Made by a program: the position numbers and the translations under genes
In this document: piece after piece, positions 35,608-44,717 of the stretch
Layout of the letters: the number at the start of each line of letters is the position of its first letter
How positions within the stretch are numbered: the first letter of the stretch is position 1
Notes under the pieces: generated by a model
Databases searched by the model: none
What the model was told of the DNA's origin: nothing
The model's input: only the letters and a program-made list of their open reading frames with translations
From: VXNE01 sp965200505
Lineage (GTDB): Bacteria; Pseudomonadota; Gammaproteobacteria; Pseudomonadales; Azotimanducaceae
Direction of reading: 5' to 3'
DNA: 64,000 nt
Assembly: GCA_965200505.1 (NCBI GenBank)
Contig: OZ241343.1
Coordinates: forward strand, 3,286,001-3,350,000

Positions 35608-36510
35608 ATGGCGTATCAACGGGCGATTGTGGCGCTGGACGTGGTTTCCGAGGCGGCGGAAACGGTGCTGGCGCGGGCCAAGATGGTGTGTGGCGATGCC
35701 GAAGTCACCGCGCTCCATGTGGTGGACGAGACTTTTTTTGGGCCAACCGGCGGCCCGGAGGGGGCGCGGTACGCCTACCGTCCCATTGAAGCGGTGGCGG
35801 ATTTGCGCGGCAGGATAGTGGACGAGTGTACCGAGCGATTGGCCGAGTTGGCTGGGCAGGCCGGCTTCGCCGACCATGTGGTGCGTAGTGGCCACGCCGC
35901 CGCGGAGATCCACCGCTGCGCCGAGGAACAGGGTGCCGGCATCGTGGTGCTGGGCGCCCATGGCAGACGTGGCTGGCGCCTCCTTTTGGGCTCCACCGCC
36001 AACGCAGTGCTGCACGGCGCCACTTGCGACGTCCTCTGCGTTCACATCCCAGAGGAGGTGCGGCCGTTCCAACAGGTGCTCGTCGCCGTGGATGGCACGG
36101 AGGAGGCGGACCGCGTCGTCGAACAAGCCGTGGCGATGGCGGCGCCGAGCGGTGCCAAAGTGTCGCTGTTGTCGGTGGTCAAACCGCTTGAGCAGGTTTA
36201 CGCCGGCATGGACTTGGCCGTTTGGGAAGGCACCGGGCCGCGCTTCGTGGATGAGGTGGAGGCAACCATGCAGTCCCGGCTGGCCGAGTTGGCCCAAACC
36301 AGCGGCGCCACCGGCGAGCGCATGCTGCGCCGCGGCAACCCAGCGCACGAGATTCACGCAGTGGCAGAGGAACTGGCAGCGGACTTGGTGGTCGTGGGCA
36401 CCCACGGCCGCCACGGTTTCTCGCTGCTGCTGGGCTCCACCGCCAACGCCGTGCTGCACGGCGCCAAAACGGATGTGCTGGCTGTGCGGTTGGGACAGGC
36501 CGGACACTAG
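35608..36510 (+). CDS. Tandem universal stress protein (UspA) A
   Basis: A 300-residue cytoplasmic protein with two UspA domains (about 1-148 and 150-300). Each ends with the ATP-binding pattern G-x2-G-x9-G(S/T): GAHGRRGWRLLLGSTAN and GTHGRHGFSLLLGSTAN. UspA proteins are induced by stress and starvation. The ATG at 35608 follows GGGAGAG. A close paralogue is at 48205-49065, and the two flank the accessory block of about 12 kb between them. Confidence 0.9.
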   Translation: MAYQRAIVALDVVSEAAETVLARAKMVCGDAEVTALHVVDETFFGPTGGPEGARYAYRPIEAVADLRGRIVDECTERLAELAGQAGFADHVVRSGHAAAEIHRCAEEQGAGIVVLGAHGRRGWRLLLGSTANAVLHGATCDVLCVHIPEEVRPFQQVLVAVDGTEEADRVVEQAVAMAAPSGAKVSLLSVVKPLEQVYAGMDLAVWEGTGPRFVDEVEATMQSRLAELAQTSGATGERMLRRGNPAHEIHAVAEELAADLVVVGTHGRHGFSLLLGSTANAVLHGAKTDVLAVRLGQAGH

Positions 36511-36558
36511 TGAGCCGCATGCTATAGTCCGGCCGTGGCGTGAGTGAGGTGGGCCCCG

Positions 36559-39500
36559 ATGGCCAACGTACGCGGCATGGCCGCCATCGCGCTGTTCGGT
36601 TGGGCGCTGTCGGCTGCCCAAGCCGCGGTGGGGCAGGAACCGACGCGTGGCGTTTGCGACGACGGTGCCCCTAATGGCTGCTTGGCCGGTAAGTTCGATC
36701 ACGCTTCATTCCCCGCCCACCCGCCGCCGCTGTTCACCGCCGCGTCAGACGCCGCGCCGGTGGCCCTCGAACCGTCAACCGCTCCTGCGTTTCCCGGGCC
36801 CAGTCAATCTGTTCAGATCGATTTCGAGCGGTTGAGCCAAGCCCGCGCCGCGCTCGCCGAAGGGCGCGGCGTCGAGCTGACCGTCAACTTGCCCGATCTC
36901 CCGTTGCCCGTCGTCTTGACCGGCGCCAGCGCCACGGCCCGGGGCTATGGGCTGACGGGGCGCGTGGCCAACGATCCGCTCAGCTCGGTGAACATCGTGG
37001 TCAACGGGCGCTCGGTGGCCGGCAACGTGTGGCGGGCGGGGGAGTTGCACACGATCCGCACCGCCGGCGCGGGGCATTATGTGCAGACGCTGGATGGCTT
37101 GACGTTGCCGCGGTGCGAGGGCGGGCGGTTGGACGCGCTGGACCGTCAGACCGCCCAAGCGCCACCCCTGCAGAGCCCTGCCACCGTGAACGTCGCCCAA
37201 GAGAACGGGGCGGAGAACGACGGCTCCGAAATCGACGTGCTCGTCGTTTACACGCCAGACGGCCGGCGTTCGGCCGGTGGCCACCAAGGCATCCGCACGG
37301 AGATCGAACTGCAGGTGCAGGAGACGAACCAAGCCTACCTCGATAGCGACGTGCGGCAGCAGATCAGGCTGGTTGCGGCCACTGAGGTGGACTACGAGTT
37401 TAGTGATGCTCGCATTGCCCTCAACCACCTTAGGGACAAGGGGGATGGGCATTTGGACGAGGTTCACGAGATCCGGGACCTCTATGCCGCCGATCTGATC
37501 CTGCTGTGGACCTATTCCGGTGGGGGCCTCGCCTCGATCATCTACAATCCCCTCGATGCTGCCGCCGAGGGCCTTGGCTTCAGTGTTTCACCCCCAAGAG
37601 CCTTCGCGCATGAGCTTGGCCACAACATGGGTCTCAGGCACGAACGAAGCGACGACAACGGCAACACGCCGTATCCGTACAGTCACGGCTATCTCGTCAG
37701 CCATGGCGGCGTGCATTACAGAACCATCATGCACACGGATTTCAATCTGCCGAGGTTCTCGAACCCGCGCCACCTTTACCCGGATAGCTCGGGGCGGCCG
37801 TTGGGTGTTCCGGGGGATACCCCCACATCCAGGCCCGACGGGCCGGCGGACGCGGCAAGAAGCCTGAACAACACCGCTGCCGCAGTGGCTAGTTTCCGGC
37901 CAAGCGCCAAGAGATGCCAGTACAACTTGCCTTCACCGATCGACATGATTGCCGAAGGCGGTTCGTTCACGATTTCCGTGGCAACGCGTGACGACTGTCG
38001 ATGGGAGGTTAAAGCTCTCGATCCCGGGCTATCGATTGCTGAGGGTTCCGCCGGCGTAGGCAACGGACAAGTGGTGGTCACCGTCGAAAAGAATCCAGGA
38101 TGGGACCGTGAGATGGCGCTTCGGATCGCGGGCGAGATCCACTCGTTCCGTCAGGAGGGTGCCAAGCCGTTTGTCTCTGTCTGCAACCGGAGCAGCGGCG
38201 TTCGAGACGGCATTTCAAGGGCGCTAGACGGCCAGCCTTGCGCTCAAATCACTGCCGAGGATCTGGCACGCATTGGTTCCCTTCGAATCCAAGATAGTGT
38301 TTATTCCTTAGGCGACTTCGATGGGTTGACCGGTCTAGGCTCTCTGGTGCTCTGGGGCGGCGATTCGACGACACATCTGGATTTCGCTGTTTTCGCTGGC
38401 GCGGGACTGGACAACTTGCGCAACCTAAAAATTTCGGTGTTTCAGGGGGGAACACTGCATCTTGCACAAGGTGTATTTGAGGGGCTCAACGCTCTGAACG
38501 GCCTTGAGTTGGCCGGCGTGTCTTGGCAACCAGGTCTATTCGAAGACACACAATCCGTGCGTGAGTTGGCGCTTGAACGCTATCCACATGTAGCGTTTCC
38601 GGACGGCGCGTTCCGCGGGCTGAACAATCTGGAGCGCCTGACTTCGGAGCGTAGTCTAGTTGAGACAGTGGGCATCGGCGTATTCCGAGGATTGGCCAGC
38701 TTGCGCTTGCTCTTTTTTCGTTTTGGTCATTTGAAACACCTGCCCGCTGGTGCCTTTGAAGGCCTCCCGGAATTGACCCACGTCTCCCTTCGCCGAAATC
38801 GTTTGTCTGCGCTTCACAGAAATCAATTTCGGGGAGCACCGAAGCTTAAATGGATTGATCTCGGAGAGAACCCCATAGGCACCGTGGGCGAAGGTGTCTT
38901 CGCCGGTGTGCCTCTCGAGTACTTGGACCTCAGTGACTCGGAGTTGACCTCCCTCAGTGCGGACGCGTTCGACCAGCTCATCAAGGACACCCTGAAATTG
39001 TCGGGCAATCGGTTGACGACGCTGGACCCGCGCTTGTTTGAAGGAGGCAATTTTTGGATTCTGGACCTCCGCAACAACGACATCTCGGATATTCGTTCGC
39101 TGTCCGGCGTGATCTATGCGCAGGAAATCTATCTCAGTGACAACGCGATCACGGACGTCTCGCCGTTGATTGGCATTAACGGCCTGTATAGATTGGAACT
39201 AGCCGGCAATGGGATCGTGGACCTCTCACCGTTGGCGGAACTATCCCGTCAATTGACTCATCTCGACCTTTCAAACAATAGGATCGTCGATATCTCCCCG
39301 TTGGTGCGAGATGGCTTGCTTGGAGAAGAAACTTCGCTCTTTCTACATGCGAACCCGTTGGAGGGCTCGGCCTTCGAGGGGCATGTCGCCACGCTCCGGT
39401 CCCGGGGGGTCAGTGTGTCTCACATCCATGTGTGGCCGATCGATTCATCAGCCAAGGAGGGTGATGACTTCGAGTTCGTCGTTCGTCTGTCCTCGGCGCT

Positions 39501-41337
39501 CGATGATCCGATTGGCTTTGATTGGCGTACGATCGTGGCTGATCATCATTACGAGGACATTGCGGGGGCCGATCTTTCCAATTTCGTGGTGACGGCGAAG
39601 GAACCGGATTTTTCGGAACGCTGCCGACGTTGGAATGGACTAATTTGCGAACTGTACTTGGTCGGTGAATTCGTTATCGGTGCCACGCACAGCGAGGCGA
39701 CCATAATCGTCCCGGGAGCTTCCGAGGACAGGGCTGCGGAAATGCACGAGACGTTCGGGATTGCGCTGCTTCCGAACTCATCCATTTACCCGGATGGGAT
39801 TGCTCTTCCCGGACTTGACGCCCATTGGGGGACAGGACGGCTCTTGGCGGCAGTTGGTCTCATTGTCGATCCGGCCGGTCCGTCGCACCACGTTCCCTTA
39901 TTCTTGGGGCGCGGAAACGCATCGGAACGGCAGAGCGTTCTGCGTCTGGTGAGCCCAATGGATGGCAGCCCGGCGCATGTCGAGGTGTTTGACGCCTTGG
40001 GCAGGAGGCATGGGGCCACGACGCTGTCGACCAGAGAGGCCCTTTCGAGGCAATGGCCCGATCCGTCGCGCAGCGCGGTGGCGCAATTCAATTCGGAAGA
40101 CTTGGAGGACGGCAACCATGACACGGGGCTGTCCAAGGGAGTCGGGCAAGGCAGCGCCGATTGGCACTTGAAGGTCTGGGCCAATGACGCGCAGGCGCTC
40201 ACCTATGTGCGTCATGCGGACGGGTTCCTGACCAGCATGCACGACATGGCCTCGCAAGGAGCGGACGGTGCCTACGCCGTGCCGACCTTCAACCCCGCCA
40301 GCAACACGCGGCAGCGGAGCGTCCTGCGGCTCGTGAACCCGGGAACGGAGTCGGCCAGGGTGCGGATTGTCGGCATTGACGACTCGGGGGCGCAGCCGGG
40401 CGATGCCGTCAGCCTCACCATTGAGGCGGGCAGCGCACGGGAGTTGTCGGCGGCGGACCTCGAGGCGGGGGCAGGGGATCTCGGCGGCGCTTTGGGGGAC
40501 GGGCAGGGCAAGTGGCGGCTCAACGTGGCGTCCGACCAGTCACTTCTGGTGGCGAGCCTGCTCGAGAGTTCCGCCGGCCGCCTGACCAACCTCTCCACCA
40601 CACCGGACAACAAGGAGCCCCGGGCCGAGGGCGCGACGACGCATCATGTGCCGCTCTTCCTCTCCGCCACCGACCAGTGGGGGCGGCACTCGTTCGTCCG
40701 TGTTGTCAACGGGGACACAGCCCCGGCCACCGTGCGAATTCGGCCTTTCGATGACAGCGTCCGTGACTATGGTAGTGTGACCCTCATGGTCGCCACCGGA
40801 GAAGCCATGCACTTCAACTCGCATCACCTGGAGGTCGGCGGTGCCGGCCTGTCGGGCGGCGTGGGTGCCGGCGAGGGCGACTGGCGGCTGGAGCTGGAGA
40901 CGATGGCGGACATCGACGTGCTCTCCTACGTCCGCCACGCGGACGGCTTTCTGGCGAGCATGCATGACGTCGTGCGGGCCTCGCCAGATGGCGATGTCGT
41001 GCCCATCCTCAACCCTGCGGACGACGATCAGAAAGGCCTCCTGCGCCTCGTGAATCCCCGTGCGGAAGATGCCACCGTCACCATCCGCGGCATCGACGAT
41101 GGCGGCGTGACGAGGGGCAGCGTCAGCTTGGTGGTGCCGGCCGGACGATCAAGAACCGTTTCGGCCCAAGAGATGGAGGCCGGCAACGATGCCCTTGACG
41201 GGGCGCTGAGCGACGGGCAGGGCAAGTGGCGCCTCGTCGTGAGGTCGGAAGTCGAGATCCACGTGATGAGCCTGCTCGAAAGTCCCGCCGGGCATCTCAC
41301 GAACCTGTCCACGACGCCACTTGGGTTGGAACGCTGA
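36559..41337 (+). CDS. Very large secreted metzincin-like metalloprotease with leucine-rich repeats
   Basis: A 1,592-residue exported protein. A signal peptide ends near residue 25 (AAVGQEP), followed by a short Cys module (GVCDDGAPNGC). A reprolysin-like zinc protease domain spans about 220-445, with HELGHNMGLRH at residues 351-361, the HExxHxxGxxH metzincin site, and the downstream Met in TIMHTD. A BACON-like Ig segment lies at about 454-535. Leucine-rich repeats run from about 575 to 930 (for example LKWIDLGENPIGTV and LTHLDLSNNRIVDISPL). A Calx-beta-like region follows, and from about 1110 there are two tandem units of about 240 residues, each made of two related halves. It likely acts on host or matrix protein. 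Composition of the middle is A/T-richer than its ends. Confidence 0.85.
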   Translation: MANVRGMAAIALFGWALSAAQAAVGQEPTRGVCDDGAPNGCLAGKFDHASFPAHPPPLFTAASDAAPVALEPSTAPAFPGPSQSVQIDFERLSQARAALAEGRGVELTVNLPDLPLPVVLTGASATARGYGLTGRVANDPLSSVNIVVNGRSVAGNVWRAGELHTIRTAGAGHYVQTLDGLTLPRCEGGRLDALDRQTAQAPPLQSPATVNVAQENGAENDGSEIDVLVVYTPDGRRSAGGHQGIRTEIELQVQETNQAYLDSDVRQQIRLVAATEVDYEFSDARIALNHLRDKGDGHLDEVHEIRDLYAADLILLWTYSGGGLASIIYNPLDAAAEGLGFSVSPPRAFAHELGHNMGLRHERSDDNGNTPYPYSHGYLVSHGGVHYRTIMHTDFNLPRFSNPRHLYPDSSGRPLGVPGDTPTSRPDGPADAARSLNNTAAAVASFRPSAKRCQYNLPSPIDMIAEGGSFTISVATRDDCRWEVKALDPGLSIAEGSAGVGNGQVVVTVEKNPGWDREMALRIAGEIHSFRQEGAKPFVSVCNRSSGVRDGISRALDGQPCAQITAEDLARIGSLRIQDSVYSLGDFDGLTGLGSLVLWGGDSTTHLDFAVFAGAGLDNLRNLKISVFQGGTLHLAQGVFEGLNALNGLELAGVSWQPGLFEDTQSVRELALERYPHVAFPDGAFRGLNNLERLTSERSLVETVGIGVFRGLASLRLLFFRFGHLKHLPAGAFEGLPELTHVSLRRNRLSALHRNQFRGAPKLKWIDLGENPIGTVGEGVFAGVPLEYLDLSDSELTSLSADAFDQLIKDTLKLSGNRLTTLDPRLFEGGNFWILDLRNNDISDIRSLSGVIYAQEIYLSDNAITDVSPLIGINGLYRLELAGNGIVDLSPLAELSRQLTHLDLSNNRIVDISPLVRDGLLGEETSLFLHANPLEGSAFEGHVATLRSRGVSVSHIHVWPIDSSAKEGDDFEFVVRLSSALDDPIGFDWRTIVADHHYEDIAGADLSNFVVTAKEPDFSERCRRWNGLICELYLVGEFVIGATHSEATIIVPGASEDRAAEMHETFGIALLPNSSIYPDGIALPGLDAHWGTGRLLAAVGLIVDPAGPSHHVPLFLGRGNASERQSVLRLVSPMDGSPAHVEVFDALGRRHGATTLSTREALSRQWPDPSRSAVAQFNSEDLEDGNHDTGLSKGVGQGSADWHLKVWANDAQALTYVRHADGFLTSMHDMASQGADGAYAVPTFNPASNTRQRSVLRLVNPGTESARVRIVGIDDSGAQPGDAVSLTIEAGSARELSAADLEAGAGDLGGALGDGQGKWRLNVASDQSLLVASLLESSAGRLTNLSTTPDNKEPRAEGATTHHVPLFLSATDQWGRHSFVRVVNGDTAPATVRIRPFDDSVRDYGSVTLMVATGEAMHFNSHHLEVGGAGLSGGVGAGEGDWRLELETMADIDVLSYVRHADGFLASMHDVVRASPDGDVVPILNPADDDQKGLLRLVNPRAEDATVTIRGIDDGGVTRGSVSLVVPAGRSRTVSAQEMEAGNDALDGALSDGQGKWRLVVRSEVEIHVMSLLESPAGHLTNLSTTPLGLER
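39890..41331 (+). repeat. Two about 240-residue tandem protein repeats at the C terminus of the metalloprotease
   Basis: Each unit begins HHVPLFL, continues with a SVLRLV or SFVRVV strand, then YVRHADGFL.SMHD, then a second half with LLRLVNP, IDD.G, GDGQGKWRL or SDGQGKWRL, and ends LTNLSTTP. The two units are alignable throughout, and the halves of each are related to one another, giving four copies of a beta-rich domain. This looks like a surface-binding or stalk region. Confidence 0.75.
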
Positions 41338-41359
41338 CGAACCTGGGGAGGCGGTGGCA

Positions 41360-41577
41360 ATGACCAAGACACGACTTCCAGCGGCTGCGGCGCTCTTCGG
41401 TTGGGCGCTGTGGGCTGGCCAGCCGGCGATGGGTCAGGATCCGGTGGACGGCGTGTGCGACGAGAGCGTGCGCAACGGCTGCGCGGTCGGCAACTCGAAC
41501 GACGACGCCTTCCCGGATAGCCCAACCATGTATGCATGGCGCTGCGACGGCATGAACGCCGGGGCGAACTCGGGAGG
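41360..41577 (+). pseudogene. 5' part of the cysteine-rich TSP1 gene, separated by a frameshift
   Basis: The ATG at 41360 has GGGGAGG 8 bases upstream. It encodes a signal peptide (AAALFGWALWAGQPAMGQ) very like that of the metalloprotease, then the first Cys module (GVCDESVRNGC, later MYAWRCDGMNAGANSG). At about 41572-41578 the frame is lost, and the module continues in the next frame (RCVKHVPVNGACDD). One base appears to be missing: the spacing of the first module is 152 bases, where 153 would restore the frame. Assembly error, true mutation and recoding are all possible; no slippery heptamer is evident. Confidence 0.75.
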
Positions 41578-42240
41578 TGCGTCAAGCACGTTCCCGTCAA
41601 CGGCGCGTGCGACGACAGCCTCCGCAACGGCTGTTCGGCGGGCACGGCCAACGACGACGCCATCCCGGACAACGACAGCAGTTACCTCTGGCGCTGCGAT
41701 GGCCAGCATGGCGGCACGAACTCGGACAAGTGCCACATCCGCGTGGCGGACGTGGTGGACGGTGTGTGCGACGACAGCGTGCGCAACGGCTGCTCCGCCG
41801 GCACCGCCAACGACGACGCCTTCGCGGACAATTCGACGGGGTACCTCTGGCGCTGCGACGGCCTGCGCGGCGGGAGGAACTCGGACAAATGCTTCATCCG
41901 CGTCGAGGAGGTGCCCGTGGACGGCGTGTGCGACGACACCGTCCGCAATGGCTGCTCGGCCGGCACCGCCAACGACGACGCCTTCGCGGACAATTTGACG
42001 GGGTACCTCTGGCGCTGCGACGGCCTGCATGGCGGGCGAAACTCGGACAAGTGCTTCATCCGCGTGGAGGACGTGCCGGTGGACGGCGTGTGCGACGAGA
42101 GTGTGCGCGACGGCTGCGCCGCCGGCACCGCCAACGACGCCGCGGTCGCGGACACGACCAGCCACTACCGGTGGCGCTGTGACGGCATCCACGGCGGGGC
42201 GAACTCCGGCACCTGCACCCGGGCGAAGCCGCCGGTGGTC
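41444..42240 (+). repeat. Five tandem cysteine modules of about 153-162 bp
   Basis: Copies begin at the V(D/N)G(V/A)CD codons at 41444, 41596, 41755, 41917 and 42079, with spacings 152, 159, 162 and 162 bases. Four later spacings are multiples of three and the first is not, marking the frameshift. A diverged single copy occurs in the N terminus of the neighbouring metalloprotease, and another near 42463. Confidence 0.75.
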
Positions 42241-44565
42241 TCCTGCGGCGTCTGCGAATGCACCTCGGACGGCACGGACGCCAGAAACGCGGGCACCTGC
42301 AGCAGCAGTGGCGATTCCTGCACCGTCCAGGCGGACAACTGTCCAGTGGACTGCGGCGTCTGCGACTGCACTTCCGGTGGCACGGACGCCACGAACGCCG
42401 GCGTCTGCCGCATCAGCGGCGGCTTTTGCCTCGTCGCGGCGGACAACTGCCCGGTGATCGGACACTGCGACAACAGCGCCCGGAACGGCTGCCTTTCGGG
42501 ATCGCCCAATGACGCCGCGGTCGATGACAGCGGGACTCATTACCAGTGGCGTTGTGACGGGCTCAACGGCGGGTCGAACTCCGGCACTTGCTCCAAGCAA
42601 AAGCCACCCATAGTCCGCTGCGGCGACGACCCATGGTCGGCATGGTCGCCCGCAACCTCAACGAAGGCCTGCGACGCCTCCTTTACCCAGACGAGCACGA
42701 GAGACTGCAACGACGGCTGCAACACCGGCGACTGCGCGGAGAGCAAGACACGGCAAGCGACCGGGACGAAGGCGTGCCCCTGCGGCAATGATCCATGGTC
42801 ACCCGCCACCTCGACGAAGGCCTGCGACACCTCCTTCACGCAGACAAGAACATGCGCCGCCCGTTGCAACGACGGTGACTGCGACACGAGGCGGCCGGCG
42901 ACCGGGACGCAGCCGCGAAACTGTCGGGGGAATTGGGGAAGCTGGAGCGACTGCGTGAACTTCACACAAAGCAGGGCATGGAACACAACAGTGCCGGCAG
43001 GATGTGGTGGTCGCCCCTGCCCACGGAGCCCCCAGAGTCGGGACTGTGGGTGTCCCGCACAAGCCGTGACTTGGACGGCAGGTGGACACACTTGCTCCGG
43101 CAGCCTGCCTAGGACCTCGTCGGGATCGGCGACAGCTACTAACACCACGCCGGAATACACGGGCAGCGCCATCTACTCCTGCAACGCCAACAACGGCAAC
43201 TGGACCAAGACCAGTGGAACCTGCAGTCGGCAGCGCACCTGCGTATGCACTGCAGACAGACTGGACAGCGAGACAGCCGGCACTTGGTCGGATGGCTCCG
43301 GCGACTGCATCACGAGCGGTTGCCGGGTGGACGGGGGCTGGTCGGATTGGGGCGCCTGCGGCTGCACGGCCTCGAGGAGCGACGGCACGACGGCGGGCAC
43401 GCAGTCGAGGACCTGCACCGCTCCGTCGCCGGCGAACGGCGGAAGCGCGTGTTCCGGTTCGCCCACGCAAGACTGCACCACGAGCGGCTGCCGGGTGGAC
43501 GGGGGCTGGTCGGATTGGGGCGCCTGCGGCTGCACGGCCTCGAGGAGCGACGGCGCGACGGCGGGCACGCAGTCGAGGACCTGCACCGCTCCGTCGCCGG
43601 CGAACGGCGGAAGCGCGTGTTCCGGTTCGCCCACGCAAGACTGCACCACGAGCGGCTGCCGGGTGGACGGGGGCTGGTCGGATTGGGGCGCCTGCGGCTG
43701 CACGGCCTCGAGGAGCGACGGCGCGACGGCGGGCACGCAGTCGAGGACCTGCACCGCTCCGTCGCCGGCGAACGGCGGAAGCGCGTGTTCCGGTTCGCCC
43801 ACGCAAGACTGCACCACGAGCGGCTGCCGGGTGGACGGGGGCTGGTCGGATTGGGGCGCCTGCGGCTGCACGGCCTCGAGGAGCGACGGCGCGACGGCGG
43901 GCACGCAGTCGAGGACCTGCACCGCTCCGTCGCCGGCGAACGGCGGAAGCGCGTGTTCCGGTTCGCCCACGCAAGACTGCACCACGAGCGGCTGCCGGGT
44001 GGACGGGGGCTGGTCGGATTGGGGCGCCTGCGGCTGCACGGCCTCGAGGAGCGACGGCGCGACGGCGGGCACGCAGTCGAGGACCTGCACCGCTCCGTCG
44101 CCGGCGAACGGCGGAAGCGCGTGTTCCGGTTCGCCCACGCAAGACTGCACCACGAGCGGCTGCCGGGTGGACGGGGGCTGGTCGGATTGGGGCGCCTGCG
44201 GCTGCACGGCCTCGAGGAGCGACGGCGCGACGGCGGGCACGCAGTCGAGGACCTGCACCGCTCCGTCGCCGGCGAACGGCGGAAGCGCGTGTTCCGGTTC
44301 ACCCAAGCAAGACTGCACCACGAGCGGTTGTCTCGTATGCACCTGCACACGATGGCCTAACTGGGACACCGTAACCTGCGGCACAACAACCAGAACCTGT
44401 GCAGCATACACAAGCGGTTGTACCACCGCTCCTGTTGAATCAGGACAGGGAACATACTGTGGCGGGGCCACTGACGTGCAATGCGTTAGCGGAAGATGCC
44501 AACCGACAGAGTGTCCACGCGGCTTTCATTGGGATCCGCAGCTAGGTAGGTATGAGTGCAATTAG
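41536..44565 (+). CDS. Cysteine-rich secreted protein with six thrombospondin type 1 repeats (main frame)
   Basis: An open frame of 1,009 codons, of which the meaningful part starts near 41578. Order: four further copies of a 53-54-residue Cys module (VDGVCDDSVRNGC...LWRCDG), two CGVC.CTS.GTDA modules (about residues 235-315), TSP1-like DPWS.ATSTKAC modules, a WGSWSDC module, a Sushi-like TYSCN/SAIYSCNANNGNW region, six TSP1 repeats with GGWSDWGACGC (residues about 596-931), and a Cys-rich tail. WSDW is the C-mannosylation-type motif of animal TSP1 domains. Without the 5' part it lacks its signal peptide, so it is functional only if the frameshift is absent or suppressed. It probably mediates adhesion to host glycans (inference). 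Confidence 0.75.
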   Translation: MALRRHERRGELGRCVKHVPVNGACDDSLRNGCSAGTANDDAIPDNDSSYLWRCDGQHGGTNSDKCHIRVADVVDGVCDDSVRNGCSAGTANDDAFADNSTGYLWRCDGLRGGRNSDKCFIRVEEVPVDGVCDDTVRNGCSAGTANDDAFADNLTGYLWRCDGLHGGRNSDKCFIRVEDVPVDGVCDESVRDGCAAGTANDAAVADTTSHYRWRCDGIHGGANSGTCTRAKPPVVSCGVCECTSDGTDARNAGTCSSSGDSCTVQADNCPVDCGVCDCTSGGTDATNAGVCRISGGFCLVAADNCPVIGHCDNSARNGCLSGSPNDAAVDDSGTHYQWRCDGLNGGSNSGTCSKQKPPIVRCGDDPWSAWSPATSTKACDASFTQTSTRDCNDGCNTGDCAESKTRQATGTKACPCGNDPWSPATSTKACDTSFTQTRTCAARCNDGDCDTRRPATGTQPRNCRGNWGSWSDCVNFTQSRAWNTTVPAGCGGRPCPRSPQSRDCGCPAQAVTWTAGGHTCSGSLPRTSSGSATATNTTPEYTGSAIYSCNANNGNWTKTSGTCSRQRTCVCTADRLDSETAGTWSDGSGDCITSGCRVDGGWSDWGACGCTASRSDGTTAGTQSRTCTAPSPANGGSACSGSPTQDCTTSGCRVDGGWSDWGACGCTASRSDGATAGTQSRTCTAPSPANGGSACSGSPTQDCTTSGCRVDGGWSDWGACGCTASRSDGATAGTQSRTCTAPSPANGGSACSGSPTQDCTTSGCRVDGGWSDWGACGCTASRSDGATAGTQSRTCTAPSPANGGSACSGSPTQDCTTSGCRVDGGWSDWGACGCTASRSDGATAGTQSRTCTAPSPANGGSACSGSPTQDCTTSGCRVDGGWSDWGACGCTASRSDGATAGTQSRTCTAPSPANGGSACSGSPKQDCTTSGCLVCTCTRWPNWDTVTCGTTTRTCAAYTSGCTTAPVESGQGTYCGGATDVQCVSGRCQPTECPRGFHWDPQLGRYECN
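43323..44330 (+). repeat. Six head-to-tail 168-bp repeats encoding TSP1 domains
   Basis: Units start at 43323, 43491, 43659, 43827, 43995 and 44163, exactly 168 bases (56 codons) apart. By eye the middle four are identical at the DNA level. Unit 1 differs by one base in its body (Thr for Ala), and unit 6 differs near its end (Pro-Lys for Pro-Thr). Identity including silent sites shows very recent expansion or gene conversion. The coding frame is preserved through all units. Confidence 0.92.
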
Positions 44566-44610
44566 AGCGAAAGGGGGCGCACGGTTTTGGACACAATAAG
44601 GCCCAATGTC

Positions 44611-44633
44611 CCCCCGAGGATCCACCTCGGGGG
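44611..44633 (+). terminator. Hairpin after the TSP1 gene
   Basis: Perfect 9-bp stem CCCCCGAGG/CCTCGGGGG with a 5-base loop, 46 bases after the stop codon. No T-run follows. It could end transcription of the TSP1 gene or fold in the leader of the DUF2277 mRNA. Confidence 0.5.
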
Positions 44634-44717
44634 TGGAATCGGTGGCGGCCAAAGCCGGGCCCTTCTGCCATCCTGCGAACAGTCTGACCGCACGTCCGCC
44701 ACATTCAAGGAGAGACC

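Noticed and set aside
36523..36528. TATAGT as a promoter -10 for the metalloprotease gene
   Set aside because: No acceptable -35 hexamer lies 16-18 bases upstream, so the element was not annotated.
43323..44330. Tandem repeats considered as a CRISPR array
   Set aside because: Units are contiguous without unique spacers and are in frame within a coding region; no cas genes are present.
42799..44471. Long open frames on the minus strand and in other plus frames across the TSP1 repeats
   Set aside because: A 168-bp repeat is a multiple of three, so any frame that is open in one unit stays open in all. Only the plus frame with conserved Cys and WSDW motifs is protein-like.
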